A stretch of 64,000 nucleotides of DNA, taken from NCBI GenBank assembly GCA_017469925.1, contig JAFUFK010000013.1, forward strand, positions 124,001-188,000, written 5' to 3'. Position 1 is the stretch's first letter; the number at the start of each line of letters is the position of its first letter. Source of the stretch: Bacteroidaceae bacterium. GTDB taxonomy: Bacteria; Bacteroidota; Bacteroidia; Bacteroidales; Bacteroidaceae. This document shows, in pieces, positions 44,207 through 53,000 of the stretch. Position numbers and translations under genes: made by a program. The notes beneath the pieces were generated by a model, which was not told the origin of the DNA, made no database searches, and worked only from the letters and a program-made list of their open reading frames with translations.

Positions 44207-44404
44207 ATGCGCAACCAAAAGGTGGGACTGGTGAACATCTTTACAAAACACACGAGTTGCGGACTGGCCATCAATGAGAACTGCGACCCGGACGTGCGGC
44301 AGGACATGGAAACGATTTTCAGCCGCCTTGTACCCGAGTACCTTTGTGAGTATCGCGACGTGGGTGGCCCGCGCCGCGTGGTAGTGACAATCGTAGGGGA
44401 ATGA
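44207..44404 (+). pseudogene. yjbQ: Remnant of a YjbQ/UPF0047 gene
   Basis: The 65-residue open frame holds two pieces of a protein that is normally about 135-140 residues. KVGLVNIFTKHTSCGLAINENCDPDVRQDMETIFSRLVPE is the family centre (positions 5-44). It is joined directly to the family end YLCEYRDVGGPRRVVVTIVGE (45-65). The N-terminal strands are gone (a stop lies at 44198-44200), and about 50 residues that carry the conserved His and the SS-x-T-ITNG stretch are missing at the join. It should be inactive. The sequence 44405-44490 that follows shows nothing recognisable. Confidence 0.8.
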
Positions 44405-44490
44405 AAGGACGTCGGCAGGAATCAGTTGCAGAATCGGCCTTTCATTCCTTATATTATATATATGTAGTTTATGTAGGGGGATTTCGCCCT

Positions 44491-45249
44491 CTATATCATA
44501 TATCCATATGAGTTCTCTTCTAACAGGTGCCTCATGAAGTAAACCACCTGTCGCCGCCACCAGGCCCAGTCGTGGGCGACATCGTGGCCCCAGTAGTCCA
44601 CCCATGCGGGCACCTTCTTCTCGTGCAACAGGGCATCGAGTTGGCGCGTACTTTCCAGAAGTTCGTCTTCCCAGGCTCCCTGACCCACACAGAGGATGAT
44701 GCGGCGCTGGCGATAGAGATTACAGTAGGGATGGTCGTCGGGCATGTTGCGCAGGAAGTCGTAGGGCGAATTGTCATAGACGAGCGGGTCGGTGTAGTTG
44801 GGGAAGAAGTAGCCGGCATAGTAGAGGCCGCTCAGCGAGAGCAGCGTATGGAAGAGGTCGGGCCGACGGAAGAAGAAGTTGGCGGCATGGTATCCGCCCA
44901 TGCTGCATCCCGTGGCGATGAAGGTCTCGTCGGGATAGCGCCGTACCTGTGGGATGAGTTCATCCACAATGTAGTGGTACCACTGCTCATGGCGCTGGAT
45001 GCGTTGGTGCTGGTCGCCCTGCGAGAGCGACCACGTCTCGCGGTCGATGCTATCGACACAGATTAGGCGTATGAGTCCCCGGTCGATGAACCCAGAGAGT
45101 ACGCCCACCATGTCGAAGTCCTGATAATCGAAGAAACGGCCATCCTGCGAGGGGAACACCAGTACGGCTTGCCCCTCCGTGCCGTAGGTCTTGTACTCCA
45201 TATCGCGGCCCAAGGCCTGACTGTATGCTTTCACGTATTGTATGTTCAT
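44491..45249 (-). CDS. Esterase-D-like alpha/beta hydrolase
   Basis: 252 residues, cytoplasmic. The nucleophile elbow is GCSMGGYHAA, the oxyanion side QDGRFFDYQDFDMVG, and the catalytic His lies in YWGHDVAHDWAWW. It is of the PF00756 type (antigen 85/esterase D). It overlaps the ATP-grasp gene by ATGA, so the hydrolase and the ligase are made together and may act on the same product. Substrate unknown. Confidence 0.83.
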   Translation of the reverse strand: MNIQYVKAYSQALGRDMEYKTYGTEGQAVLVFPSQDGRFFDYQDFDMVGVLSGFIDRGLIRLICVDSIDRETWSLSQGDQHQRIQRHEQWYHYIVDELIPQVRRYPDETFIATGCSMGGYHAANFFFRRPDLFHTLLSLSGLYYAGYFFPNYTDPLVYDNSPYDFLRNMPDDHPYCNLYRQRRIILCVGQGAWEDELLESTRQLDALLHEKKVPAWVDYWGHDVAHDWAWWRRQVVYFMRHLLEENSYGYMI

Positions 45250-46442
45250 TGTTTTTCGTGTACAAAGTTAATAAAATTCTGGACATCTGCCATGGTTTTC
45301 AGGCGCGCAGTGTACATTTGTTGTCCCATTGCTGCCTCGAAGAGGTCGGGCATACGCTCGCACATCACCATATCCGCGCTGTATCGTGAGAGTACCTCTT
45401 CGTGCGAATAGCGATAGCGGTACATGTCGCGACGGCTGGCAAAGGCGCAGTAGTATTGCTCGCCTTCCTCGGTGCGCCGTTCGCCGAAGGCCACCATGTC
45501 GGCCCATATCTTATAGACGTCGGTGGAGTGGGCGTAGTTAATCATGTCGGGAGTATAGCCACCCGCCGGGCGCATGTTCACCTCCAGTGCCACGAAGTCG
45601 CCCCGGCGGCCAAGCCCTCGGCGGTCGCGGTCGAGGCGAAAGAACTCGAGGTGGACGAAGCGGCTCACTACGCCGAAGGCCTTCACCGTGCGGCGGCTCA
45701 GCGTACGCAATGGCTCGGGCATGTCCTTATCAACGTAATAGGAGAGGTCGAGCCGCTTGTTCACGATGTCCATGATGGAAGGCGGCCAGACGGTCATGGA
45801 CTCGAAGAGCGGTTCGCCCTGTGTATCGATGACGGCATCGTAACTGCATATCTCGCCCGTGATGAACTCCTCCAGGACGTAATGAGGGAGTAGCGTCGCC
45901 CGCTCGTAGAAGTCGGAGAGTTCCCTCTCGTCGTGTATCTTGTACGTCCCGCTTGCCCCTACGCCCACGTCGGGCTTGGCGATGAGGGGGAAGCCCGTCT
46001 GCTGTGCGAACTGCCGTGCGGCCTCCAGTCCCTCGTCGGTCTTTATCTGCCGTGCCGTGGGGATATGTCCCAAGGCATAGTACCGCTTCATGGCCGACTT
46101 CTCCTTGATGGCATCGATGTGGTCGTTCTGTATGCCCGTGCGGACGTTGAAGTCTGTACGCAGTCGTGCGTCTTGTGCCAGCCAGTATTCGTTGTTCGAC
46201 TCTATCCAGTCGATGCGCCCATAGCGGAATGCAAAGTAGGCTACGGCCCGATAGACGGCATCGTAGTCTTCCAGCGAATCCACGCGATAGTACTCCGTCA
46301 GGGCTTCGCGTAATTCCCCCGTCAGGTTCTCGTATGGCGCATCGGCTATGCCCAGCACCCTGACACCGTTCTGCCTCAACCGTTGGCAAAACTGCCAGTA
46401 CGTATGTGGAAAGTGCGGCGAAATGAATATAAAGTTCTGCAT
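45246..46442 (-). CDS. ATP-grasp ligase
   Basis: 398 residues, cytoplasmic. A pre-ATP-grasp Rossmann-like domain (NFIFISPHFPHTYWQFCQRL, VRVLGIADAPYE) is followed by the ATP-grasp fold: FPLIAKPDVGVGASGTYKI, LEEFITGEICSYDAVID, and the metal site FVALEVNMRPAGGYTPDMIN. This class joins a carboxylate to an amine or similar acceptor using ATP. The acceptor cannot be read. It lies between a transporter gene (4-base gap) and the esterase gene (overlap). Confidence 0.87.
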   Translation of the reverse strand: MQNFIFISPHFPHTYWQFCQRLRQNGVRVLGIADAPYENLTGELREALTEYYRVDSLEDYDAVYRAVAYFAFRYGRIDWIESNNEYWLAQDARLRTDFNVRTGIQNDHIDAIKEKSAMKRYYALGHIPTARQIKTDEGLEAARQFAQQTGFPLIAKPDVGVGASGTYKIHDERELSDFYERATLLPHYVLEEFITGEICSYDAVIDTQGEPLFESMTVWPPSIMDIVNKRLDLSYYVDKDMPEPLRTLSRRTVKAFGVVSRFVHLEFFRLDRDRRGLGRRGDFVALEVNMRPAGGYTPDMINYAHSTDVYKIWADMVAFGERRTEEGEQYYCAFASRRDMYRYRYSHEEVLSRYSADMVMCERMPDLFEAAMGQQMYTARLKTMADVQNFINFVHEKQ

Positions 46443-46446
46443 ATAT

Positions 46447-47646
46447 TTAACTTTTAACTTTCAACTCCTCAATATTTGTCATTGCAGCCACACACGAGTC
46501 TGACCAAACATTCTCGGCTGTCTCCAACATGTCCAGCAGGGTATAGATGGGCAGGATGACCCCCATCACCGTCAGGGGCATCCCCATACCAGCCATCAGG
46601 GATAACGTGAGGAAGTAGCACCCCATCGGTACTCCGGCATTGCCCACCGCCGCGACCACCGACACCACGAGCCACAACAACAGCGTGGGCCACGTGAGGT
46701 CGACACCGCCATGTTGCATGACGAAGAACGAGGTGACGAGGATGAAGGCCGAACAACCGTTCATGTTGATGGTGGTGCACAGGGGCAGGACGAAGCGTGA
46801 TACCTGTGGCGACACGCCCAGCCGTTCCTCTGCCGTGCGCATGGTCACAGGCAGCGTGGCGGCACTACTCTTGGTGAAGAAGGCGGTGATGACAGCAGGC
46901 ATCATGCGCAGGAAGGTGCGCACAGGGTTGAGCCCCCTGGCAAGCAGAAAGAGCGGAAGCACGACGAATATCTGTACGATGTTGCCGCCCACAATGACCA
47001 ACACGTACTGCCCGATGGCATCTACTACGGCCACGCCGCTACTCAACTGAGCCGACAGTTGCGCAGCAAAGGCCGCAATGCCCAGAGGCAGTGTCCAGAT
47101 AAGTCCACGGATGAGCAGGAACAACACATCCTGCAAGCCTTGTAGTACGCTTATGAGCGTACGGCGCGACTCATTTTCCGGCAGACGCGATAGGGCCAGC
47201 CCCACAGCAAAAGCCAACAGCAGAAGCGATAGCACATTGCCCTCCAGGAAGGGACGTACCACGTTGTCCGGCACCACGGAGAGCAGATGGTCTGTGTATG
47301 TGATTGTGGAAACCTCGGTGGGCGCAGCCGCAGCAGCGGCCTCGAGCGGCAACAGCCCCGGCTTTATAATAAGGTATAGAGCGAGCCCCACCGCTGAGGC
47401 CACGAAAGTCGTTGCCAAAGTGTAGCCAAGCGCACGAAGGAAGATGTGCCGCATCTCCCCTTGTCGTCCGAAGGATGCCAGCGTCAGTATCACGGTCAGT
47501 ATGATGGTAGGTACCGCCAGCAGTTGGAACACTCTCGTATAGACGGTTGCAATGAACGTCATCGTCGCCGTCACCCATCCGATGCCCGTCACTCCCAGGC
47601 CTACGCCTGCGAGCAGGGCTATTGTCCAATATATAAATCGTTTCAT
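46447..47646 (-). CDS. Dicarboxylate/amino-acid:cation symporter, SLC1 (DAACS) family
   Basis: 399 residues with eight helices and two re-entrant loops. The hairpin HP1 signature is FFTKSSAATLPVTM. The helix-7 motif is NMNGCSAFI, where most family members have NMDGTA or NMNGTA. HP2 contains GNAGVPMGCYF. The Cys for Thr change and the unusual context make the substrate hard to guess; a small acidic or neutral amino acid is the family default. It lies between the GNAT and ATP-grasp genes with 4-base gaps. Confidence 0.88.
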   Translation of the reverse strand: MKRFIYWTIALLAGVGLGVTGIGWVTATMTFIATVYTRVFQLLAVPTIILTVILTLASFGRQGEMRHIFLRALGYTLATTFVASAVGLALYLIIKPGLLPLEAAAAAAPTEVSTITYTDHLLSVVPDNVVRPFLEGNVLSLLLLAFAVGLALSRLPENESRRTLISVLQGLQDVLFLLIRGLIWTLPLGIAAFAAQLSAQLSSGVAVVDAIGQYVLVIVGGNIVQIFVVLPLFLLARGLNPVRTFLRMMPAVITAFFTKSSAATLPVTMRTAEERLGVSPQVSRFVLPLCTTINMNGCSAFILVTSFFVMQHGGVDLTWPTLLLWLVVSVVAAVGNAGVPMGCYFLTLSLMAGMGMPLTVMGVILPIYTLLDMLETAENVWSDSCVAAMTNIEELKVKS

Positions 47647-47650
47647 ATCC

Positions 47651-48115
47651 CTATAAGTTCAGTTCCATCAGAATGTCGCAACGCTCATACGCCGCCCCTT
47701 CCAGGGGAATCTCGCGAAAACCCAACTGGCGATATAGTGCGATAGAGGCCTTTAGGCGTGTATTTCCCTCCAGAAAAATATGCCGCACGCCATGCTTCCG
47801 GGCATAATCAATAAGCGTCTGTCCCAGTTGTTTCCCGATGTGCCGACCCTGATGCTGCTGCGAAACGGCCATTTTGGCCAGTTCGTGGCTTTGCGTTTCC
47901 GGATGCGAGATGAGGGCACAGCAGCCCACAATCTCACCAGTCTCATCGTCCTGTGCCAGGAATACCTGCCCGCCACGGCCTATGATATAGTCATCGACAT
48001 GAGCAAACGTATAAAGGTCCGACTCCTCCAACCGAAAGTACGTCTCTATCCATTCTCTGTTTAGCCGCACAAAGTCGTCGCGGTATGCCTTGTTATATAT
48101 AATGACGTTTACCAT
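47651..48115 (-). CDS. GNAT-family N-acetyltransferase
   Basis: 154 residues. The acetyl-CoA loop is QQHQGRHIGKQLGQTLIDYA, after the strand ELAKMAVS, and the terminal motif is ALYRQLGFREI. It is the first gene of the minus-strand operon that continues into the symporter, ATP-grasp and esterase genes. The acceptor is unknown. Confidence 0.88.
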   Translation of the reverse strand: MVNVIIYNKAYRDDFVRLNREWIETYFRLEESDLYTFAHVDDYIIGRGGQVFLAQDDETGEIVGCCALISHPETQSHELAKMAVSQQHQGRHIGKQLGQTLIDYARKHGVRHIFLEGNTRLKASIALYRQLGFREIPLEGAAYERCDILMELNL

Positions 48116-48119
48116 GCTG

Positions 48120-48150
48120 CAAAGTTACGCATAATCCGCTATCGTCGCAA
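48120..48150 (-). promoter_or_regulatory. Promoter of the GNAT-symporter-ligase-esterase operon
   Basis: On the minus strand: TTG at 48150-48148, 20 bases, TAACTTTG at 48127-48120, five bases before the start codon. Confidence 0.7.
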
Positions 48151-48237
48151 TACCGCATTCGGGGTAATCTTGAGGGCTTAACATTACTAACCTTTAGCCG
48201 CAATGTCCATGGCGTGGAAATATGTCATGCCAGTCCT

Positions 48238-48267
48238 TTGTCCTTTCGGGAATAATCATTACTTTTG
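48238..48267 (+). promoter_or_regulatory. Promoter of the DUF2461 gene
   Basis: TTG at 48238-48240, 19 bases, TACTTTTG at 48260-48267, 26 bases before the ATG. Confidence 0.65.
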
Positions 48268-48293
48268 CATCGCGTTAAAGATAAAAACATCAA

Positions 48294-48962
48294 ATGAAAC
48301 TTATACTCGACTTCCTGACCCGCTTGGCGGAGAATAACAATAAGCCTTGGTTTGACGAACATAAGGCAGAGTACCTGGACGTAAAGCAACGGTTCGACGA
48401 GTTTGCCCTGCGATTCCTGCATGGCGTAGAGCAGTTCGACCCGCGCGTGAAGAACTTAGGCTTGAAGGACATTACGTACCGCATCTATCGCGACGTACGC
48501 TTCACTGACGATAAGCGACCCTACAAGTGGCACATGGGCGTCTATGTGTGTCCCCGAGGGAAGAAGTCGGGCATGGCAGGCTACTACATTCACTTGGAGC
48601 CCTCGACGGATACGTTCTTCATCTGTTCGGGTCTCTACAATCCCACGAAGGAGGTAGTGGTCAGCATTCGCGAGGACATCATGCTCAGTGGACGTGCTTT
48701 CCACGAGGCATTGCAAGGGTGTGCAGACTTCCAACTACCGTGGGACTCGGCTCTGAAGAAGGTGCCGCGCGGATTCGACGGGGAAGAGGAGTACAGCCAG
48801 TACCTACGCCTGAAGAGTTACGAGATATATAAGCCCATGACGCGTCGTGAGGTATTGTCGAAGGCTTTCCTCGACCATACTCTGGCCGACCTACAGCGCA
48901 CGCAGCCTTACAACGAAATCCTGAATCGGGCGTTCGACTTCGTCAATGAGTCGGATTGGTAG
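48294..48962 (+). CDS. DUF2461 family protein
   Basis: 222 residues. It opens FLTRLAENNNKPWFDEHKAEY and contains ITYRIYRDVRFTDDKRPYKWHMGVYV and GYYIHLEPSTDTFFICSGLY, the hallmarks of the DUF2461/TIGR02453 family. The biochemical function of the family is not known to me. The 3' end overlaps the convergent HD-hydrolase gene by 20 bases. Confidence 0.88.
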   Translation: MKLILDFLTRLAENNNKPWFDEHKAEYLDVKQRFDEFALRFLHGVEQFDPRVKNLGLKDITYRIYRDVRFTDDKRPYKWHMGVYVCPRGKKSGMAGYYIHLEPSTDTFFICSGLYNPTKEVVVSIREDIMLSGRAFHEALQGCADFQLPWDSALKKVPRGFDGEEEYSQYLRLKSYEIYKPMTRREVLSKAFLDHTLADLQRTQPYNEILNRAFDFVNESDW

Positions 48963-49572
48963 TGTCAGGGAAGAACTCGTCGAATAGTCTCTGGAGTTCC
49001 GCTTCGTCGTCAATGAGTTGGCGTAGGCGTTCCAACCGCTCTGCGTTTGGCGAATCTTCAAACCAGAGGTGGAGGTAGCCCTGACGGCCGTACTTCTCGT
49101 GGAGATGTTGGAGCATACGCTCGTAGTGCTCCCGGCGAGAGAGGTCGGGATAGTGGTCGAGGCCAAACTGGACGGTGCGACGAATGATCGTGATGGGGTT
49201 GATGAAACGGTCAGCCTCGGCTACGATACGACCGTAGATGGTGCGCGGTGGTTGTTTGGCAGAGGCACGATGGTCTTCGGCAGCATCGGCCATTACTGAG
49301 ATTTGCTCCTCCGTGAACCAGCGACGTAGTTCCTTGTCCTCGCGGATGATGCGGGCCGAGACAACGTGGTGTAGGTCGCGGCCTTCCGAAAGGCCAGTGT
49401 CGTGGTAGGCGGCGATGGCATAGATCATATCGGTATCTACATCGAGCCGTTCTGCCAGTTGCATACTCTGTTGGATGACCATCTTGGCGTGGCTGCGTTG
49501 GTGTGCCTTATCGAAGTGGTCGTAGCGAGGCAGTATCTCCGCCTCAATGTATCGTTTCAGTTCGGGATTCAT
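48943..49572 (-). CDS. HD-domain phosphohydrolase
   Basis: 209 residues. The metal site follows the HD order: His in HQRSHAKMVIQQ, the HD pair in AIAAYHDTGLSEG, a conserved EDHRAS helix and Asp in VAEADRFINP. Substrates of this class range from nucleotides to cyclic dinucleotides; none can be picked here. The ATG at 49572 overlaps the thioredoxin stop (ATGA). It ends the minus-strand unit that begins with TamB. Confidence 0.85.
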   Translation of the reverse strand: MNPELKRYIEAEILPRYDHFDKAHQRSHAKMVIQQSMQLAERLDVDTDMIYAIAAYHDTGLSEGRDLHHVVSARIIREDKELRRWFTEEQISVMADAAEDHRASAKQPPRTIYGRIVAEADRFINPITIIRRTVQFGLDHYPDLSRREHYERMLQHLHEKYGRQGYLHLWFEDSPNAERLERLRQLIDDEAELQRLFDEFFPDTTNPTH

Positions 49573-50060
49573 GGTTTCGTAGCCTTCGGCGTCCAACACT
49601 GGAAGAAGCGGAGCACCTTCTCTTGGTTGTAGCCCTTGCCCTCCTCGAGGAAACTGGAGTCCTGGGTGTGGAGGACGTGGCCCTGTTGGTCGAGCACCAC
49701 GAAGACGGGGAAACCGAAGCGGGCAGGATTGCCAAGGCGTTGCATGAGGGCTCGGGCCAGTTCGGGATTGTCCTGCTTGCGTGGGTTATAGTTGACGTGG
49801 ATGTAGATGAAGTTGTCTTGAATGACCTGACTGATAGTGGAGTCCTTGGCGGCGAAGTCGGCAAAGCGCAAGCACCAGGGACACCAATTGCCGCCAACCT
49901 GGCAGACGACGAACTTGTCCTCTTGTGAGGCGCGGCGGACGGCTTGATCGATTTGTGTCAGGGGGTTGACAGACTCGTCATAGACACGTGGAAGTCCCTC
50001 TTGCGCCCACACCGTCGTGAGACAGAAGAAGAGTAAGATAATCGTGAGTGTGCGGTTCAT
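49569..50060 (-). CDS. Exported thioredoxin-like protein
   Basis: 163 residues with a signal peptide (MNRTLTIILLFFCLTTVWA) and a thioredoxin fold of the Thioredoxin_7 kind. The redox site is GGNWCPWCLRF, with the cis-Pro strand FGFPVFVVLD. It should act in periplasmic disulfide chemistry. It starts 12 bases after the TamB stop, so it may help keep envelope proteins in the right redox state. An upstream ATG at 50069 is possible. Confidence 0.87.
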   Translation of the reverse strand: MNRTLTIILLFFCLTTVWAQEGLPRVYDESVNPLTQIDQAVRRASQEDKFVVCQVGGNWCPWCLRFADFAAKDSTISQVIQDNFIYIHVNYNPRKQDNPELARALMQRLGNPARFGFPVFVVLDQQGHVLHTQDSSFLEEGKGYNQEKVLRFFQCWTPKATKP

Positions 50061-50072
50061 AGCTTTCAAATC

Positions 50073-53000
50073 TTAATTCTTGATTCTCTGTTTCCTGCGT
50101 CCCATGAGGTCGCGCCACGAGGTGAAATCCTTCTTCAGGACAACACCGATGCCCTGCGTCGTCAGGCTGGACTTGGTGAAGTATCGGTCGTTAGTCTCGC
50201 TGTAGGCCTTCAGGGCCACAGTGCCCGATCGGGTGAGCAGGTACTTGACATCGAAGTCGCCGATAAAGTTGGAACTGGCCATGGGGTTGTCGCGATAACC
50301 GAAATTGCCGTTCAGCAGAAGACGGTTGTTGAGTAGGTTGCCCTGTAGCATGCCTTCTACGTCCATGTCGTTCCATCCGTCTTCGCCCGTGCGCAGGTTG
50401 GCACCTACGTTCCAGTTGGTGGTGCCCATCATGTTCGAAAGAGCTTGGTTGATGGTGCCGGAGAGTGTGCTCGAGAGTACGGAGTACATGGCCGTAGTAC
50501 CCTGATTTTGGTTGTCGTTGGCATAATCGTAGGCGTAGAAGCGTCCGATGCCCAAGAGATAGACTACCTGCATGTTTCGTTCCTCCTCGGTGGAGATGAG
50601 CGAGCGTACCATCTGCTTTTCGTCTTCGTTGGCATTGAGGATGTCGAAGTCGAAGGTGATGCGTGGGGCACGAACTTTTCCGCCAATGTTCATGAGGCAG
50701 TTGACGCGGGCCGAGGTGTTGGAGAAGTTTGCCTTCGGATTGATGTCGTTGAGCGATACACCGGAGACGGTGTGTACGGCCTGCAGGTTGAGGTCGGCGT
50801 CGTAGGGCTCGCCATTGAAGACGAGTGTGCCTCCGTCGGAGAACTCGAAGTTCTTGTGGATGACTTCCTGAAGTGAGAGGTTGTAGGTGCCACGCTCTAC
50901 GCGATAGGTGCCGAAGAGGCTGAAGGCGCCCTTGTTGTAGAAGTGGGCCAGCATGTGGCCGCGCCCGTTAAGGGTAATCATGTCGCCCGAACGAGCGTCC
51001 ATCAGCAGGTTCATGGTCGAGCGATTATCGATGTCGAGGTCGAAGTCGATGTGCATGTCACTTCGGCTTTCCTCCTGTGGTTGGGCCTCCTGGGTACTGG
51101 AGTCGTTAGGCTCAGTTCGGCTGGAGCGGGTGCGATAGGTGATGAAGGGTGTGTCCGTAATTTTGTCGGGCGAGGAGGCGTTGTAGGTAATAGAGGTACC
51201 TCGCTCAGGTGCGGCCTTGATGCCGATGTTAACCTCGCCGGGATGGCCCTTAAGGGTGATAGCGCCTGTGGCATAAACGGTGCCGTAGAACGACATGTCG
51301 CCAAAGTCGCGGAAATCGTAGCCCAGAATGTTCTGCCCCTCGATGGTGATGTCGTAGGATAGGTTCTTGAAGTTCTGGTGGCGCAGGCTTCCGTTGGCCA
51401 CGGCCGAGTGCTCTATCATCCCAGGATGGCCCTGGGGGTCGTAGAGGTGAGCACCAGCGAAGTATATGTGGTTGGGCCGCATGTGTATGCTGTCGTTCTC
51501 GACGTGGTAGCGCACACCGATGCTGGGTACGCCGACAGAGGCTTCATCGACGAGGGCGTCGCCTTCGATGTTAATAGTCTTGAACGGGCCGAAGATATGT
51601 ACCCAACCGGTGGCTCTGCCTTGCAGGTTGTCGAAGATGCCAGAGGTCCATTTATTAATGAAATAGAGGTTGACGTGCTCGGACTTGACATTGAGGTCGA
51701 TGCCGTGGTAGTCAACGTCCTTTTTGGGCGTGATGTAGCCCTCGACGAGCGTACGTCCGAGGTGGGGCGCATCGACGATGTCGCCATTCAGGTAGATGGA
51801 GTAGGGCTGACGCCCCCAGTTGAGGTGGATGTCGAGGTCACCCATCGTGCCGTAGTTGAGGGCAAACTGGGGAATGCGTATGTAGGCATCTGCCTTTGGC
51901 GAAGAGAAAAGCGAGTGAGCATAGACGTCGCCCGTGGCCTCGCCCGTGAGTTCTACGGCGTGGAAGTTGATAAGTGAGAAGATGTACTCGAGATTCATAC
52001 CGCGCAATTGGGCGTGTAAGGTGTCGCTGTCGAGTTTCGAGGCGCGCCCCTCAACTTTAACGAAGTGTTCGCCCTTACTTATTTGGAAACTATCGACTTG
52101 CAGGATGTTGTCCGAGTAAGAGACGAAGCCGGGATGGACACTCCAGAGCGTATCGCTGACGATAAGACTCGAGGGCAGAATCTCACCTTCGAAACCCTGT
52201 CCGCCGTTGGGCGTTTGGAAAAGTCGCGAGATGAGGTTGATGTCGCCTGCATAGGTTGTGGTCTCGGGATTGTCGTGTTTCGCCACGTCGTTGTTCCAAA
52301 AGAGGCGGGAGGTCAGTTTTCCGTCGTGTCCCTGAGTGTCCATGCCCAGATTGACGTACTGGCCTTTCATGAGGCGTTGCACCTGGAGGTTGGTGAGCAG
52401 TGATTCGTAGTTGCTCTCGAGACGGACGTCCAAATTGTGGAGGTCCTCGCTTCCGTATTGCAGGCTTGGTGCCTTCATGGTCAGCCATAGGGCCGAGGCA
52501 CTGGTGTCGATTTCGCCATGAGCCACAAGCGGAGAGGAAAGCGTGAGGGGAATGTCGAGCAGTCGGCGCAGGGGCTCGGCATTATAGGCGCGGATGGTGA
52601 AAGCGCCGTGTGCGTTGTCCTTAGGCGCCGGACGTGCCTCGCTCTTCACCGTGGGTAGGTACTGGCTGAGCATCTGGCGTACTTGGCCGACGAGCACGTT
52701 GGGTTCGAAGTTGCCTTCAACCTGTGCCTCGAGGAAGGGCGAAATGAGCAGGATGTGGCGCTGGTCGCCATTGGGCTTCGAGGTAATGTGAATGTCGCCT
52801 GGCCGGTAGGTGCCTGTGGAGTCGGCCATCGCGAAGTCGTTGAGGAAGACAATGCCCTCGGCCAAGTCGAAGGGGTGGCCTTGCAAATCTACTTCTACGT
52901 TGCCGGCAAAGTGCGTCTGGGCGTAGCGCTTGGTGAGGTTAAGCGCATAAGGGGAGAAGTTGGCGATATGGGCCTGTGCCTTGATGGTGTAGTCGGCAAG

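Noticed and set aside
44099-44605. A minus-strand frame covering the yjbQ remnant
   Set aside because: It runs antisense to recognisable YjbQ residues and through the palindromes.
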